A stretch of 64,000 nt of DNA from Chryseolinea lacunae (GCF_016735595.1 NZ_JAERRB010000002.1:570996-634995); one strand, 5' to 3'. Shown: positions 30,925 to 40,067, counted from the first letter of the stretch. The notes: generated by a model not told the origin, from the sequence alone. A program made the numbers and translations.

Positions 30925-31452
30925 ATGAAACGCGAATTGCTGATTCTACTCGACACCACCACGCACGACTTGTTGCACGTGCTCGCGTCCTTCACGCCCC
31001 AACAGTTCAACACGGTTCCCTTCGAAGGAAGCTGGACACCCGGGCAGGTAGCCGAACATGTATACAAATCGGAAGCCGGCATCCCCAAGTTATGGTCCGG
31101 ACGCGTCATCCCAACCCTGCGCAAGCCCGACGAAAAAGCGGACACCCTCAAGTCCATCTTCCTCGACTACACCATCAAAATGGAATCGCCCGAATTCATT
31201 CTTCCTTCCAACACACCCAAAGACAAGGATACACTGATTAACCAACTCCGCACAAACCGCTTCGCCATCCGGCACTTGGCCGAAACGATCGATCTCACGC
31301 TCACCTTTCCCGACTTCCCCTTTCCAACGTTCGGCGAACTCACCGGCATTGAGTGGGCAACTTTTGTGGTGTGTCACGCCAAACGACACACGCGGCAACT
31401 TCAAAACCTGCATCGGGTACTCAACGGAGCAACACACCTGCAACAACAATAG
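30925..31452 (+). CDS. DinB-family (DinB_2-like) protein
   Basis: 175 residues from ATG 30925, preferred over the ATG at 30892 because the latter would sit at the predicted transcription start. The four-helix-bundle fold of DinB/YfiT is indicated by WTPGQVAEHVYKSEAGIPKL with the first metal His and CHAKRHTRQLQNLHRV with the final pair. Family members are metal-dependent and include thiol transferases and hydrolases; many are stress-linked. The exact reaction is unknown. It lies among other small stress-type genes (GyrI-like, dihydrofolate-reductase-like). Confidence 0.88.
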   Translation: MKRELLILLDTTTHDLLHVLASFTPQQFNTVPFEGSWTPGQVAEHVYKSEAGIPKLWSGRVIPTLRKPDEKADTLKSIFLDYTIKMESPEFILPSNTPKDKDTLINQLRTNRFAIRHLAETIDLTLTFPDFPFPTFGELTGIEWATFVVCHAKRHTRQLQNLHRVLNGATHLQQQ

Positions 31453-31553
31453 ACCGTGGTCGCTCGCGGGAATTGAAACGGAACTGAAATCGCTGCCTAT
31501 AAATCAGTAACTTCCTTTCACAAACGATCAGATAGAACCTTAGGCCACACATC

Positions 31554-32129
31554 ATGCGCAAACTGAAACTCCAAATACAAACCTCCATCGACGGCTACAT
31601 TGCGTCAGTCGACGGCAACGGAAACTGGATGATCTGGAACTGGGGTCCGGAGTGGACCTGGGATGAAGCACTGCAAACCTATTTCAAACAACTGCATGCC
31701 ACCATCGACACGGTGTTGCTCAGCAAGAACATGGCCGAAGAAGGATTTATCAATCACTGGGGCGCCGTGGCCGAACGCGCCGATGATCCGCAATATGGCT
31801 TCGCGAAAAACATTACTGATGCAAGCAAGGTGGTGTTCACAAAAACACTGAAGAAAGCGCCGTGGCCCAACGCTGTGCTGGCCAAAGGAGACTTGGCGCA
31901 GGAAGTGAACAAACTGAAACAACAACCGGGCAAAGATCTCATTGCCTATGGCGGCGCGTCTTTTGTGTCGTCGCTCATCAAAGCAAACCTGGTAGACGAA
32001 TATTATCTTTTTGTGAACCCTATCGCCCTGGGCAAAGGCCTTCCGATCTTCGCCGAACGCCGTCCCCTGCGCTTATTGAGCAGCCAGGGTTTTTCCTGCG
32101 GCGTAAGCGTTCTGCAATACGCGAGGTAA
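31554..32129 (+). CDS. Dihydrofolate reductase-like (RibD C-terminal) protein
   Basis: 191 residues. The opening KLKLQIQTSIDGYIASVDGN is the signature of the DHFR-like RibD_C family, with the later nucleotide-binding LIAYGGASFVSSLIKANLVD and DEYYLFVNPIALGKGLPIF. These are NADPH-dependent reductases whose substrates are mostly unknown; they are not the essential folate enzyme. It is convergent with the AraC-family gene, with 31 bp between stops. Confidence 0.9.
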   Translation: MRKLKLQIQTSIDGYIASVDGNGNWMIWNWGPEWTWDEALQTYFKQLHATIDTVLLSKNMAEEGFINHWGAVAERADDPQYGFAKNITDASKVVFTKTLKKAPWPNAVLAKGDLAQEVNKLKQQPGKDLIAYGGASFVSSLIKANLVDEYYLFVNPIALGKGLPIFAERRPLRLLSSQGFSCGVSVLQYAR

Positions 32130-32160
32130 GAAGATTTCAGAACACGCAGCCAACCGAAAC

Positions 32161-32982
32161 TTATCCCGCCACCTTCGACGGCGTGATGCCATAGGCTTTC
32201 TTGAACGCAAACGAGAAATGCGACAAGTCTTTGAAGCCCACATCCAGATAAACGTCAGAAACCCGGTCGCCTTTTTCCTTAATGCGATAGTAAGCATCCT
32301 TGAGTCGCTGTTGCTGAATCCAGCGGTTGGGCGACGTATGAAAAATGCGTTCGAAGTCGCGTTTGAATGTGGCCAGGCTGCGGCCGGTCAGATACGCAAA
32401 ACGCGTCAGGTCCACATTGAATTTGTAGTGCTCGTTCATGTAGGCTTCAAGATCCACCTTGCCAGGCTCGCTGAAGTCGAACAACACGTTTTGAAGTTCG
32501 GGATGCGTTTGGAGCAACAGCATCACCGCCTCCTTCACCTTGAGGTTGGTGACGGCGTTGTTCAACGGCGTGGTGGTGTTGAGGTAGGGCGTGAGTGAAT
32601 CCATAAAGTTGGTAAACAACGGATTCGATTTTAAGGTCAACACGTTTTCGCCCGTATACGGTGCCGTCATTTTCAGATTGTGTTCCGCACTGATGCTGCG
32701 CAACGTCTGTTCATCAATCATGACCGACACCGATCGATACTCCCCACCGGCAGGAGGTCGCTTGGTGAACTTGGCGAGTTGATTCTTTCGCAAAAACCGG
32801 AAGTCTCCGGGATTGAACGTATACGTTTTTCCACTCATGTGAAGGTCGGAACTTCCTTCTATGGTGAATCCGAATACATGGTCCGGCACAAATTGCTCGC
32901 CCTCACTGCTCTTGTGCGAATAGCAAGAGTAGAGAATGTGCGGCAGCCGGTTGTCTTTCTCTTTCGAGGCCATAGCCGTCAA
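32161..32982 (-). CDS. AraC-family transcriptional regulator
   Basis: 273 residues. The N-terminal cupin-like sensing domain (DLHMSGKTYTFNPGDFRFLR) precedes a C-terminal AraC double helix-turn-helix: DLTRFAYLTGRSLATFKRDF and RVSDVYLDVGFKDLSHFSFA, ending FKKAYGITPSKV. Its target is unknown; the DHFR-like gene (convergent) and the SDR gene (same strand, upstream by ~146 bp) are the nearest candidates. Confidence 0.93.
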   Translation of the reverse strand: MTAMASKEKDNRLPHILYSCYSHKSSEGEQFVPDHVFGFTIEGSSDLHMSGKTYTFNPGDFRFLRKNQLAKFTKRPPAGGEYRSVSVMIDEQTLRSISAEHNLKMTAPYTGENVLTLKSNPLFTNFMDSLTPYLNTTTPLNNAVTNLKVKEAVMLLLQTHPELQNVLFDFSEPGKVDLEAYMNEHYKFNVDLTRFAYLTGRSLATFKRDFERIFHTSPNRWIQQQRLKDAYYRIKEKGDRVSDVYLDVGFKDLSHFSFAFKKAYGITPSKVAG

Positions 32983-33128
32983 TACGTTTTGTACTTAAAA
33001 AGATCAACAGGATCGCCCGCCAAAAACGCGCAACCCTGTTGACGTTATTTTCCTAAAGTGTTTTCAAAAAAGCCAGGCCGTTGGCCGGCTGCCCCGTGAA
33101 GAAACAGCCGCTGACCGTGGTTGGACTA

Positions 33129-34022
33129 TTAACGCTTGTCAATGGCCTTTAAGTTCATCAGGGCTTTTCCGGCGGCTGTATCCAGGAAATTCACGGCATC
33201 ATCGTGGTCGGTAGACAGCGTTACGGACATCCATTTTTCGAATTCGGCTTTGCGTGCTTCGTCGGCGAGTTTCAAAATACCGGCGGCCTCGCTGCCCAGC
33301 ACCAGGTGCACGGGAGGTTCAGGATGGTCGACCAGGCCGATCATGGCTTTTGCCGCTTTGGCAGGATCGCCCATGGGCACAAAGTCGCCGGAGAAAAATC
33401 CACGCATCCAGTCCACGGTTGTTTCATAGCCTTCCACGCTCGGTGCAAACGTCATCGATGCACCGGCCCAGTCTGTCCGGAATCCGCCCGGCTCCACACA
33501 CGTCACACGGATGCCCAGCGGTGCCACCTCTTTCGAAAGCGCTTCGCTGAAACCACTCAAACCAAACTTGGCCGACTGATACATCGACAACCCCGCACCG
33601 GCCACACGGCCGCCAATGGAACTGATCTGTAAAATTCTTCCCGACTGCTGTCGGCGCATGTGGGGCACCACGGCGCGTGTCACTTCAATGGGACCATAAA
33701 GATTTGTGTCGAGCTGACTGCGCACCTGCTCGTCGGTGAATGCCTCCGCGGCTCCCGTGATGCCCACCCCGGCGTTGTTCACCAGCACATCGATGCGACC
33801 GAAATGTGCGATGGCATCGGCCACGGCTTTGTGAACCTGGTTGCGCACCGTCACATCCAGTTTCAGCGGAAGCACCTGTCCGGGATATTTGTCGAGAAGG
33901 TTGTTCAACGGTTCCGTGTTTCGTGCTGTCGCGGCAACCCTGTCGCCATGTGCCAACACTGCTTCTGCAAGGCTGCGTCCCAATCCGCGGGAGCTGCCTG
34001 TGATAAACCAAACTTTTGTCAT
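33129..34022 (-). CDS. Short-chain dehydrogenase/reductase
   Basis: 297 residues, classical SDR. The Rossmann motif is ITGSSRGLGRSLAEAVL, with NNAGVG, the catalytic Ser in ILQISSIGGRV and YQSAKFG providing Tyr and Lys. The basic residue after strand 2 (AATARN) favours NADP. It lacks a signal and acts in the cytoplasm. Such SDRs of ~290 residues reduce carbonyl compounds of many kinds; the substrate is unknown. A TACCTTTG promoter box lies ~22 bp upstream on the minus strand. Confidence 0.93.
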   Translation of the reverse strand: MTKVWFITGSSRGLGRSLAEAVLAHGDRVAATARNTEPLNNLLDKYPGQVLPLKLDVTVRNQVHKAVADAIAHFGRIDVLVNNAGVGITGAAEAFTDEQVRSQLDTNLYGPIEVTRAVVPHMRRQQSGRILQISSIGGRVAGAGLSMYQSAKFGLSGFSEALSKEVAPLGIRVTCVEPGGFRTDWAGASMTFAPSVEGYETTVDWMRGFFSGDFVPMGDPAKAAKAMIGLVDHPEPPVHLVLGSEAAGILKLADEARKAEFEKWMSVTLSTDHDDAVNFLDTAAGKALMNLKAIDKR

Positions 34023-34043
34023 GATTCTGTTTTTTTATAATGA

Positions 34044-34051
34044 CAAAGGTA
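34044..34051 (-). promoter_or_regulatory. -7 promoter box for the SDR gene
   Basis: On the minus strand TACCTTTG matches TAnnTTTG exactly, 22 bp before the start codon. No consensus -33 element is seen. Confidence 0.45.
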
Positions 34052-34157
34052 GGCGTGCTATCGCGCGGCAGTTTTGTTAAAAGGCTCAATGTAGTTTGTT
34101 GGAAAGATCAGGCTGCAGATGGTATGCGCGGATGTAAAGCGCATTGTGCTTACCTCT

Positions 34158-34583
34158 CTAGAAATTCAAGGCGTGCATCACACCGATCCGTATGGCGAAC
34201 TCGCCCTTGAAATAAAAATCGCCCATCGCTTCAAAGCGCCATGCTTCGTCCATCTGAACGTGCCAGCCTGCGCCGACAGCAAAATCATTTTGGCCGATCA
34301 GGCCGCGCACGCGAGTAAAGAAGGTTTCGGATGGATACCATCGTCCGCCCAACACAAGACTTGCACCGCCATCAGTCCAGTAGTCCACGCCGGCAGAGCC
34401 TGTGAATTGAGGTGTGAAAAAGTAATGCCCTTCGGCGGCGAATTGTGCTTTCTTCAGGAAGCTGTCGTAGTCGGTGCGCGCAATGTCCAGTGCGCCACCC
34501 ACCATGATGTCGTGGGTCTTTTGTGCGTGGAGGGCGAGGGAGAGAAAGAAGAAGATAAAAATCAGCGAACCGCGTAAAAACAT
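34158..34583 (-). CDS. Small outer membrane beta-barrel-like protein
   Basis: 141 residues from ATG 34583, which directly starts the signal peptide (LRGSLIFIFFFLSLALHA, then Q); the upstream ATG would add seven residues inside a palindrome. The mature part alternates polar and hydrophobic residues as in an eight-stranded barrel (HDIMVGGALDIARTDYD, FAAEGHYFFTPQFTGSAGVD, FAVGAGWHVQMDEAWRFEAM) and ends with Phe (IGVMHALNF), a usual barrel ending. Function unknown. A perfect inverted repeat enclosing a promoter box lies right before it. Confidence 0.7.
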   Translation of the reverse strand: MFLRGSLIFIFFFLSLALHAQKTHDIMVGGALDIARTDYDSFLKKAQFAAEGHYFFTPQFTGSAGVDYWTDGGASLVLGGRWYPSETFFTRVRGLIGQNDFAVGAGWHVQMDEAWRFEAMGDFYFKGEFAIRIGVMHALNF

Positions 34584-34584
34584 A

Positions 34585-34626
34585 AAACCTGCATTAACGA
34601 TCAAAGATAGATGTTAATGCAGGTTT
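34585..34626 (-). promoter_or_regulatory. 14-bp inverted repeat enclosing a promoter -7 box
   Basis: AAACCTGCATTAAC (34585-34598) and its perfect complement (34613-34626) flank 14 bases that, on the minus strand, include TATCTTTG (34602-34609), an exact -7 box. Just downstream on the minus strand comes TTTTATGTTTTT. It can be read as an operator over the promoter of the small barrel gene, or as the terminator of the DEAD-box helicase gene, or both. Confidence 0.6.
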
Positions 34627-34692
34627 GGGATGATGCTGCGATAAAATATTCGTGGCTACGCGTTCTGCGTCGGCAGTCGGCGTGGTCGCGTC

Positions 34693-36141
34693 TTAGTCGA
34701 GGCTTGAGCGATGAATGCCGCCACCCCAGCTTTTGTCGCCGTTGTTGTTTTCACGTGGGCGCGAAGTGTTGCCACCTTCCGAACGCTTGGGCTGTGCCGA
34801 CGAAGGCTGCGACGATGCTGTAGTTGCTCCGTTGCTGCTACGACGATTGCCGCCGTGGCGATTGCCGTTGCTGTTTCGGTTTCCGCCACCGTTGCCACCA
34901 CTGCGGTTGCCACCATTACGGTTTCCGCCGTTGCTCCGGTTGCCACCGCGATTGCCTTGCTGTTGTTGACGCGGCGCCGCATTGGCTTTGGGCATACCCA
35001 CGTGTAACATCGGATAAGGATGATCCTCCACCACGGGAATGTTTTTCTTGATGAGCTTGTGAATGTCGCTCAGGTATTCTTTTTCTTCTTCGTCGCAGAA
35101 CGAGAACGAGATGCCGTTTGCACCCGCGCGACCTGTGCGGCCGATGCGGTGAACATAGGTCTCGGGAACGTTGGGCAGTTCGTAGTTGATCACGTGCGAA
35201 AGGTCTTCCACATCAATGCCGCGGGCGGCGATGTCGGTGGCTACCAGCACACGCGTTTGTTGCGACTTGAAGTTGCTGAGGGCACGCTGACGTGCACCCT
35301 GCGATTTGTTTCCGTGAATGGCTTCTGCGCGCACGCCCGCCTGGTTGAGGTCTTTGGCAACGCGATCGGCACCGTGCTTCGTACGGGCAAACACCAGCGC
35401 CGTAGCGATGCTGCGGTCTTTCAACAAATGCAACAACAGTTTTTTCTTGTCCTTCTTCTCCACAAAAAACACCGATTGTTGAATGGTGTTGGCCGTAGAC
35501 GAAACCGGCGTCACTTCCACGCGCTCGGGGCGGGTGAGAATGGTGTCGGCCAGTTTGGCGATTTCGGGCGGCATGGTTGCCGAGAAGAATATGGTCTGCC
35601 GTTTTTCGGGAACGCGGGCGATCACTTTTTTCACATCGTGAATAAAGCCCATGTCCAGCATGCGGTCGGCTTCATCCAACACCAGCATCTTCAGGTTTTG
35701 AAGTTTCACAAAGCGCTGATCCATCAGGTCGAGCAAACGACCGGGTGTGGCAATGAGAATGTCTATACCGGCGCGCAGCGCATCCGTTTGTGAACGCTGT
35801 GGCACACCACCGAAAATCACTGTGTGGCGAAGACGAAGGTGTTTGCCATAGGCGGCGAAGCTTTCACCGATTTGGATGGCTAGCTCTCGGGTGGGTGTTA
35901 AGATCAGGGCTTTGATGCCCGCAGGACCTTTCACAAAAAGTTCATCCTGGTGAAGCAGGTGCAAAATGGGCAAGGCAAAGGCAGCGGTTTTTCCGGTGCC
36001 GGTTTGAGCGCAGGCCAAAAGGTCTTTGCGCTCCAGCAAGATGGGTATAGATTGCTCCTGTACAGGAGTGGGTTTCGTATAGCCTTCTGAGTTCAGGGCC
36101 CGTAAAATGGGCTCAATGAGATTTAATTTTTCGAATGACAT
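34693..36141 (-). CDS. DEAD-box RNA helicase with Gly/Asn/Arg-rich tail
   Basis: 482 residues. Two RecA domains carry the Q motif ([14 protein letters not shown]), Walker A ([15 protein letters not shown]), DEAD ([15 protein letters not shown]), SAT (FFSATMPPE) and motif VI ([12 protein letters not shown]). The arrangement is RhlE-like. Residues from ~395 form a low-complexity tail of Gly, Asn, Arg, Gln and Ser that probably binds RNA and may drive condensate formation. It unwinds structured RNA in ribosome assembly, decay or cold adaptation. A ~100-nt leader with two hairpins precedes it, a feature often tied to cold or autoregulation. Confidence 0.96.
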   Translation of the reverse strand: MSFEKLNLIEPILRALNSEGYTKPTPVQEQSIPILLERKDLLACAQTGTGKTAAFALPILHLLHQDELFVKGPAGIKALILTPTRELAIQIGESFAAYGKHLRLRHTVIFGGVPQRSQTDALRAGIDILIATPGRLLDLMDQRFVKLQNLKMLVLDEADRMLDMGFIHDVKKVIARVPEKRQTIFFSATMPPEIAKLADTILTRPERVEVTPVSSTANTIQQSVFFVEKKDKKKLLLHLLKDRSIATALVFARTKHGADRVAKDLNQAGVRAEAIHGNKSQGARQRALSNFKSQQTRVLVATDIAARGIDVEDLSHVINYELPNVPETYVHRIGRTGRAGANGISFSFCDEEEKEYLSDIHKLIKKNIPVVEDHPYPMLHVGMPKANAAPRQQQQGNRGGNRSNGGNRNGGNRSGGNGGGNRNSNGNRHGGNRRSSNGATTASSQPSSAQPKRSEGGNTSRPRENNNGDKSWGGGIHRSSLD

Positions 36142-36258
36142 GTTTTTTGTTTTGTGCTACAAGAGGACTTTGTTAGCTGTTTAAATGACGCCTCTTGAAT
36201 AATCGTGGCGTGAAAACGCCTTTTTTACGTGATTTTGGAGGAGTGATGTGCAAAGGTA
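36142..36258 (-). promoter_or_regulatory. Promoter box and structured leader of the helicase gene
   Basis: On the minus strand TACCTTTG (36251-36258) matches the -7 consensus, giving a leader of about 100 nt. The leader holds a small hairpin GGCG-TTTTCA-CGCC and a longer one with perfect arms CAAGAGG and CCTCTTG, ending ~20 nt before the start codon. The design suggests control at the RNA level, but no known riboswitch is recognised. Confidence 0.45.
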
Positions 36259-36432
36259 CAAAACTTTAGCGAGAGTACCGTCACTCCATCCCAACCCATC
36301 CATCCGGAACCTTTCCGGGTCGTTTCAGCATCAATCCCAACCGTCTGACACATCGGCAACGCATACAAAACCGGTTTTTCGATAAATTGATTCCAAGACC
36401 TTTTCGAACAACCCAAACTACCACCCCAACCC

Positions 36433-37950
36433 ATGAAATCATTTTTCTTCCTCCTTTGCTCGCTGCTGGCGAACGCAATGCTGGCGCAGGAACGCCCCAT
36501 CGGCATCTTTCAAGACTATGCAGACGTGGGCTCGCCCAAGTTTGCCGGCGCAACCCAGTTCAACGACGACACGCAGACCTATACACTCAAAGGTGCCGGC
36601 TACAACATCTGGTTTGCACGCGATGAGTTTCAGTATGCCTACAAAAAACTGAAAGGCGATTTTATTCTCACAGCCGATTTTGAATTTGTTGGCGCCGGCA
36701 CCGATCCCCACAGAAAGATCGGTTGGATGATCCGCGAATCGAAAGACGACAACGCTGCACACGTGACCGCCACGGCGCATGGCGACGGCCTCACGGTGTT
36801 GCAATGGCGCATGCTGAAAGGCGCCTTCATGCGCGACCCCGAAGACGAGATCTTTCCCACGAAAAAAAATTACCAGATCATTCAGGTGGAACGCGTGGGA
36901 AAGAAGATCATCATGCGCGCTGCCCACCGTGGCGAGCCGTTGCAAGTGATCGGCTCCGTAACGCTCGATCATTTGAAAGACGAACTACTGGCCGGACTGT
37001 TCATTTGCTCACACAACCCCGATGTGGTGGAGGAAGCCCGCGTGTGGAATGTTCGCATCGATCAGCCCGTGGCCGAAAATTATAACCCCTACAAAGAAGG
37101 CTTCATCGGTTGTCGCCTGGAAGTGATGAACGTGTGGGATGGAAAACGCAAAGTGATTCGCGAGTCGACCGGTCGTTTCGAAGCTCCCAACTGGATGCCC
37201 GTAGGGCAGAAGCTTTTATTCAACGAAGGCGGATCGCTTTATAAAATACCCGTGAACGGCGGAACACCCGAGAAACTCAACACCGACTTTGCCAACCGGA
37301 ACAACAACGACCACGGCATTTCATTCGATGGGAAAATGCTTGCCATCAGTCATCATCGCGATGGCCTGCCCGGCGGTGGTTCCACCGTGTATGTGTTGCC
37401 GCTGGAAGGAGGCACACCAAAACAGATCACCGACAAAACGCCTTCTTACTGGCACGGCTGGTCACCCAATGGAAAAGACGTGGTGTACGTGGGGCAACGC
37501 GATGGCAAGGTGTATGACATCTATAAAAAGTCCATCGGCGGTGGCGAAGAAATTCAACTCACGCAAAACAAAGACACGCACGTTGACGGTCCCGAATATT
37601 CTCCCGATGGCAAATACATCTACTACAACGGAAACCAATCGGGCACTATGCAACTCTGGCGTATGAAGCCCGACGGCACAGCAAAAGAACAACTCACCTT
37701 CGACGAGTACAACAATTGGTTCCCGCACATTTCGCCCGATGGAAAATGGATTGTCTTCATTTCTTTTCCACCCGACATCAACGTGAACGACCACCCGTCC
37801 TACAAGCGCGTGATGCTTCGGCTGATGGGCGTCAACGGTGGGGCACCACGCGTGATCGCCTACTTGTATGGTGGACAAGGCAGCATAAATGTTCCTTCCT
37901 GGTCTCCCGATAGTAAGTATATTGCGTTCGTGAGCAATTCGGGTAAGTGA
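36433..37950 (+). CDS. TolB-like beta-propeller exported protein
   Basis: 505 residues. Signal peptide SFFFLLCSLLANAMLA, then Q. Residues ~20-215 form a concanavalin-like beta domain (DFILTADFEFVGAGTDPHRK, IGWMIRESKDDNAAHVTATA) of the DUF1349 type. From ~230 a PD40 propeller follows with repeated SPDGKYIYYNGN, SPNGKDVVYVGQ and SPDGKWIVFISF blocks. Similar proteins in Bacteroidota are annotated as TolB family or biopolymer transporters, but there is no Tol system here, so an extracellular binding role is as likely. It stands alone, 47 bp before an ABC ATPase gene on the same strand. Confidence 0.85.
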   Translation: MKSFFFLLCSLLANAMLAQERPIGIFQDYADVGSPKFAGATQFNDDTQTYTLKGAGYNIWFARDEFQYAYKKLKGDFILTADFEFVGAGTDPHRKIGWMIRESKDDNAAHVTATAHGDGLTVLQWRMLKGAFMRDPEDEIFPTKKNYQIIQVERVGKKIIMRAAHRGEPLQVIGSVTLDHLKDELLAGLFICSHNPDVVEEARVWNVRIDQPVAENYNPYKEGFIGCRLEVMNVWDGKRKVIRESTGRFEAPNWMPVGQKLLFNEGGSLYKIPVNGGTPEKLNTDFANRNNNDHGISFDGKMLAISHHRDGLPGGGSTVYVLPLEGGTPKQITDKTPSYWHGWSPNGKDVVYVGQRDGKVYDIYKKSIGGGEEIQLTQNKDTHVDGPEYSPDGKYIYYNGNQSGTMQLWRMKPDGTAKEQLTFDEYNNWFPHISPDGKWIVFISFPPDINVNDHPSYKRVMLRLMGVNGGAPRVIAYLYGGQGSINVPSWSPDSKYIAFVSNSGK

Positions 37951-37997
37951 GATCCACTTGGCTGCACAACGCCCGATTTAATTTTTGATAGGGTAGG

Positions 37998-39392
37998 ATG
38001 ATAGAGATAAAGCACGCAGACATCATTAAATCGGGCGAACGCCTGTTTGATAATTTTAGTTGGACGATAAACGCGGGAGAACACTGGGTCATCACCGGTG
38101 CAAATGGAAGTGGCAAGACGCTTCTGCTGGAATTGCTGGCCGGGAAAGTGCACTTGCCAAAAGGCGAACTGCACATGGATTTTATCGCGGGCAACACCTG
38201 GGATGAACGCCATGCCGAACGCAAACGCAAAATTCACTACATCCCCACACACGCGCTGCAGGCCTTCCTCGCCAACACACCCAATCTGTTTTATCAACAA
38301 CGTTACTACACCCTCAACGAGTCGGAGACCACGCCCACGGTGCGAAGCATATTGGGAAAGGAAGCAGACCAACTTGAAGCGCTCAACATTCCCCCCAGCC
38401 TTTCCATCGCGCACCTGCTCGACGTGGAGGTGACACGACTGTCGAACGGACAACTGAAGAAGGTGTTGTTTTGCAAAAGCATACTCAGCGAAATTCCAAA
38501 GGTGTTGTTGCTCGACTATCCCTTTGAAGGGCTGGACCCGCAAAGCCGGAACGATCTCTGTGCGTTCCTCGATTTCATCGCCACCACCTACGGCATACAA
38601 ATCATCATGGTGGATCACTATCACCAACTGCCCACGGTGATCAACCGGAGACTTGTGCTGGAGAAATTTGGTGTTAAGAAAACGGAAATCGTGTCGGCAC
38701 AAAGCGAAATGGAATTGCCGTTGGCGACAACAACGACTTCAATCATAGAAGAAAGCAATGGGGAGCCTGTCATTGCCATTCGTGATCTCAAAATTCAATA
38801 TGGCGAGAAAGTAATTCTCGAACATTTTAACTGGCATGTCAATCGGGGAGAACGTTGGGCGCTTGTTGGCCGGAACGGTGCGGGCAAGACCACGCTGTTC
38901 AGCATGATCTTCGCCGACCACCCCATGGCCTACACGCAAAACATCTCGCTGTTTGGTCGCCGTCGTGGCAGTGGCGAATCTATCTGGGACATTAAGCGGC
39001 GCATCAACTACCTGGGGCCTGAACTGATCAACTACCTGTCGCCAAAGTCCATTCCGCAATCGGGCCGGTGGTACATCACCAACCAGAACAGGAATGCCCC
39101 CGGCGAAAAGCTGCAAACGCTGGTCGACTATTTTGATGCCGGTCACTACATTGACAAACCTGTGAACGTGTTTTCGTCCGGCCAACTGCAAATGCTGCTC
39201 ATGATGAGTTGCTTCCTCACAGAGAAAGAACTTATACTGTTGGACGAGCCCTTCCAATTTCTCGACCTGGAACAACGCGGGCGCATCACATCCTTTTTGC
39301 AATCGCAGCTTCATGCCGACACCACCCTAATTCTCATCACCCACGACGCGCAAGACATTGCAGAGTGGGCAGCGCACACGTTGAGGCTGTGA
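37998..39392 (+). CDS. Twin ABC-ATPase protein (ModF-like), first site atypical
   Basis: 464 residues with two ATP-binding cassettes and no membrane helices. Domain 1: Walker A TGANGSGKTLLLEL, signature RLSNGQLKKV, Walker B VLLLDYPFEGLD, where the catalytic Glu expected after Asp is Tyr. Domain 2: Walker A VGRNGAGKTTLFSM, signature FSSGQLQMLL, Walker B LILLDEPFQFLD, complete. The layout matches ModF/PhrA-like proteins of unknown role (linked by name to molybdate transport or photorepair). The missing Glu suggests one hydrolytic and one regulatory site. Confidence 0.88.
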   Translation: MIEIKHADIIKSGERLFDNFSWTINAGEHWVITGANGSGKTLLLELLAGKVHLPKGELHMDFIAGNTWDERHAERKRKIHYIPTHALQAFLANTPNLFYQQRYYTLNESETTPTVRSILGKEADQLEALNIPPSLSIAHLLDVEVTRLSNGQLKKVLFCKSILSEIPKVLLLDYPFEGLDPQSRNDLCAFLDFIATTYGIQIIMVDHYHQLPTVINRRLVLEKFGVKKTEIVSAQSEMELPLATTTTSIIEESNGEPVIAIRDLKIQYGEKVILEHFNWHVNRGERWALVGRNGAGKTTLFSMIFADHPMAYTQNISLFGRRRGSGESIWDIKRRINYLGPELINYLSPKSIPQSGRWYITNQNRNAPGEKLQTLVDYFDAGHYIDKPVNVFSSGQLQMLLMMSCFLTEKELILLDEPFQFLDLEQRGRITSFLQSQLHADTTLILITHDAQDIAEWAAHTLRL

Positions 39393-39551
39393 AGTTGGCT
39401 TCTGTTCCGGCCTAACCTTGAAATGCAGCGTCAGCAAATGATTTATGTCGTTCTGCGGGTCTGCTTCAAAAGCGGCTGGGTCATCGCGAATCGCATGTAA
39501 GAATAGCCACGACGAAATTTTCACTTTCGTTTTGTACGAGCCGGCAATCAT
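39327..39551 (-). CDS. Possible small protein or gene remnant (doubtful)
   Basis: 74-residue open frame. Its first ~55 residues read like real protein (SYKTKVKISSWLFLHAIRDD, then AAFEADPQNDINHLLTLHFK) and the same frame stays protein-like for another ~28 codons upstream of the ATG (VGPDRSAIAGFIAFET) before a stop. The last ~20 residues overlap the 3' end of the ABC ATPase gene and look less convincing. It may be a fragment of a lost gene or a small unannotated gene. No family recognised. Confidence 0.25.
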   Translation of the reverse strand: MIAGSYKTKVKISSWLFLHAIRDDPAAFEADPQNDINHLLTLHFKVRPEQKPTSQPQRVRCPLCNVLRVVGDEN

Positions 39552-39677
39552 TGTTTCGAATGCGATAAATCCCGCAATCGCTGAGCGATCCGGGCCGACA
39601 CGGTTGTGGGAAACTTTTTCGAGAGCCTTTGCGTAGTTAGCTCAGATTAATATATTTACATTGATCTATACACGATC

Positions 39678-39962
39678 ATGGCACTGAACTGGAAACAAGT
39701 AGAGAAGATTTCGAAGGCTTTGGGCGACTCAAACCGCCTCAAGATCCTGCAGCATATCTCAAAAAGAGGAGGGTGTGGGCAATGTTCTGAGATCCAGGAC
39801 GTCATCGACCTTACACAGCCCTCCATCAGCCACCACATCAAGATTTTAGTGGAAGCCGGCTTGATAGAAGCCGAAAAAGAAGGACGGAACCATAAATACA
39901 GCCTCAACGAACAGCTCGTAAAAGACTATACAATGGCCGTTAACTTGCTGAAATCCAACTAG
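39678..39962 (+). CDS. ArsR-type winged-helix repressor
   Basis: 94 residues, typical of ArsR/SmtB. The opening WKQVEKISKALGDSNRLKIL and the recognition helix region IDLTQPSISHHIKILVEAGL are diagnostic, followed by the wing EAEKEGRNHKYSL. A CGQC pair (GGCGQCSEIQ) near residues 33-36 could sense metal, thiol or redox stress, but the standard ArsR metal motif ELCVCD is not present. Downstream lie an Old Yellow Enzyme gene and a DoxX-like gene, with two matching operator sites in the gap, so this probably represses that electrophile or redox-response unit and itself. Confidence 0.93.
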   Translation: MALNWKQVEKISKALGDSNRLKILQHISKRGGCGQCSEIQDVIDLTQPSISHHIKILVEAGLIEAEKEGRNHKYSLNEQLVKDYTMAVNLLKSN

Positions 39963-39979
39963 TCCTTTTTTTTGAGAAA

Positions 39980-40003
39980 ATACATCGAAAAATTTAAATG
40001 TAT
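39980..40003 (+). promoter_or_regulatory. Operator candidate 1 for the ArsR-type repressor
   Basis: A 24-bp site with outer arms ATACAT and ATGTAT (perfect inverse) and inner text CGAAAAATTTAA. The same text recurs 88 bp further on. It lies between the repressor gene and the Old Yellow Enzyme gene. Confidence 0.65.
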
Positions 40004-40067
40004 CGATGAACTTTTCGGGAACGAGACGGCTTATAGCATAAGAAACTGACGGTATTTTTTTGAATAA

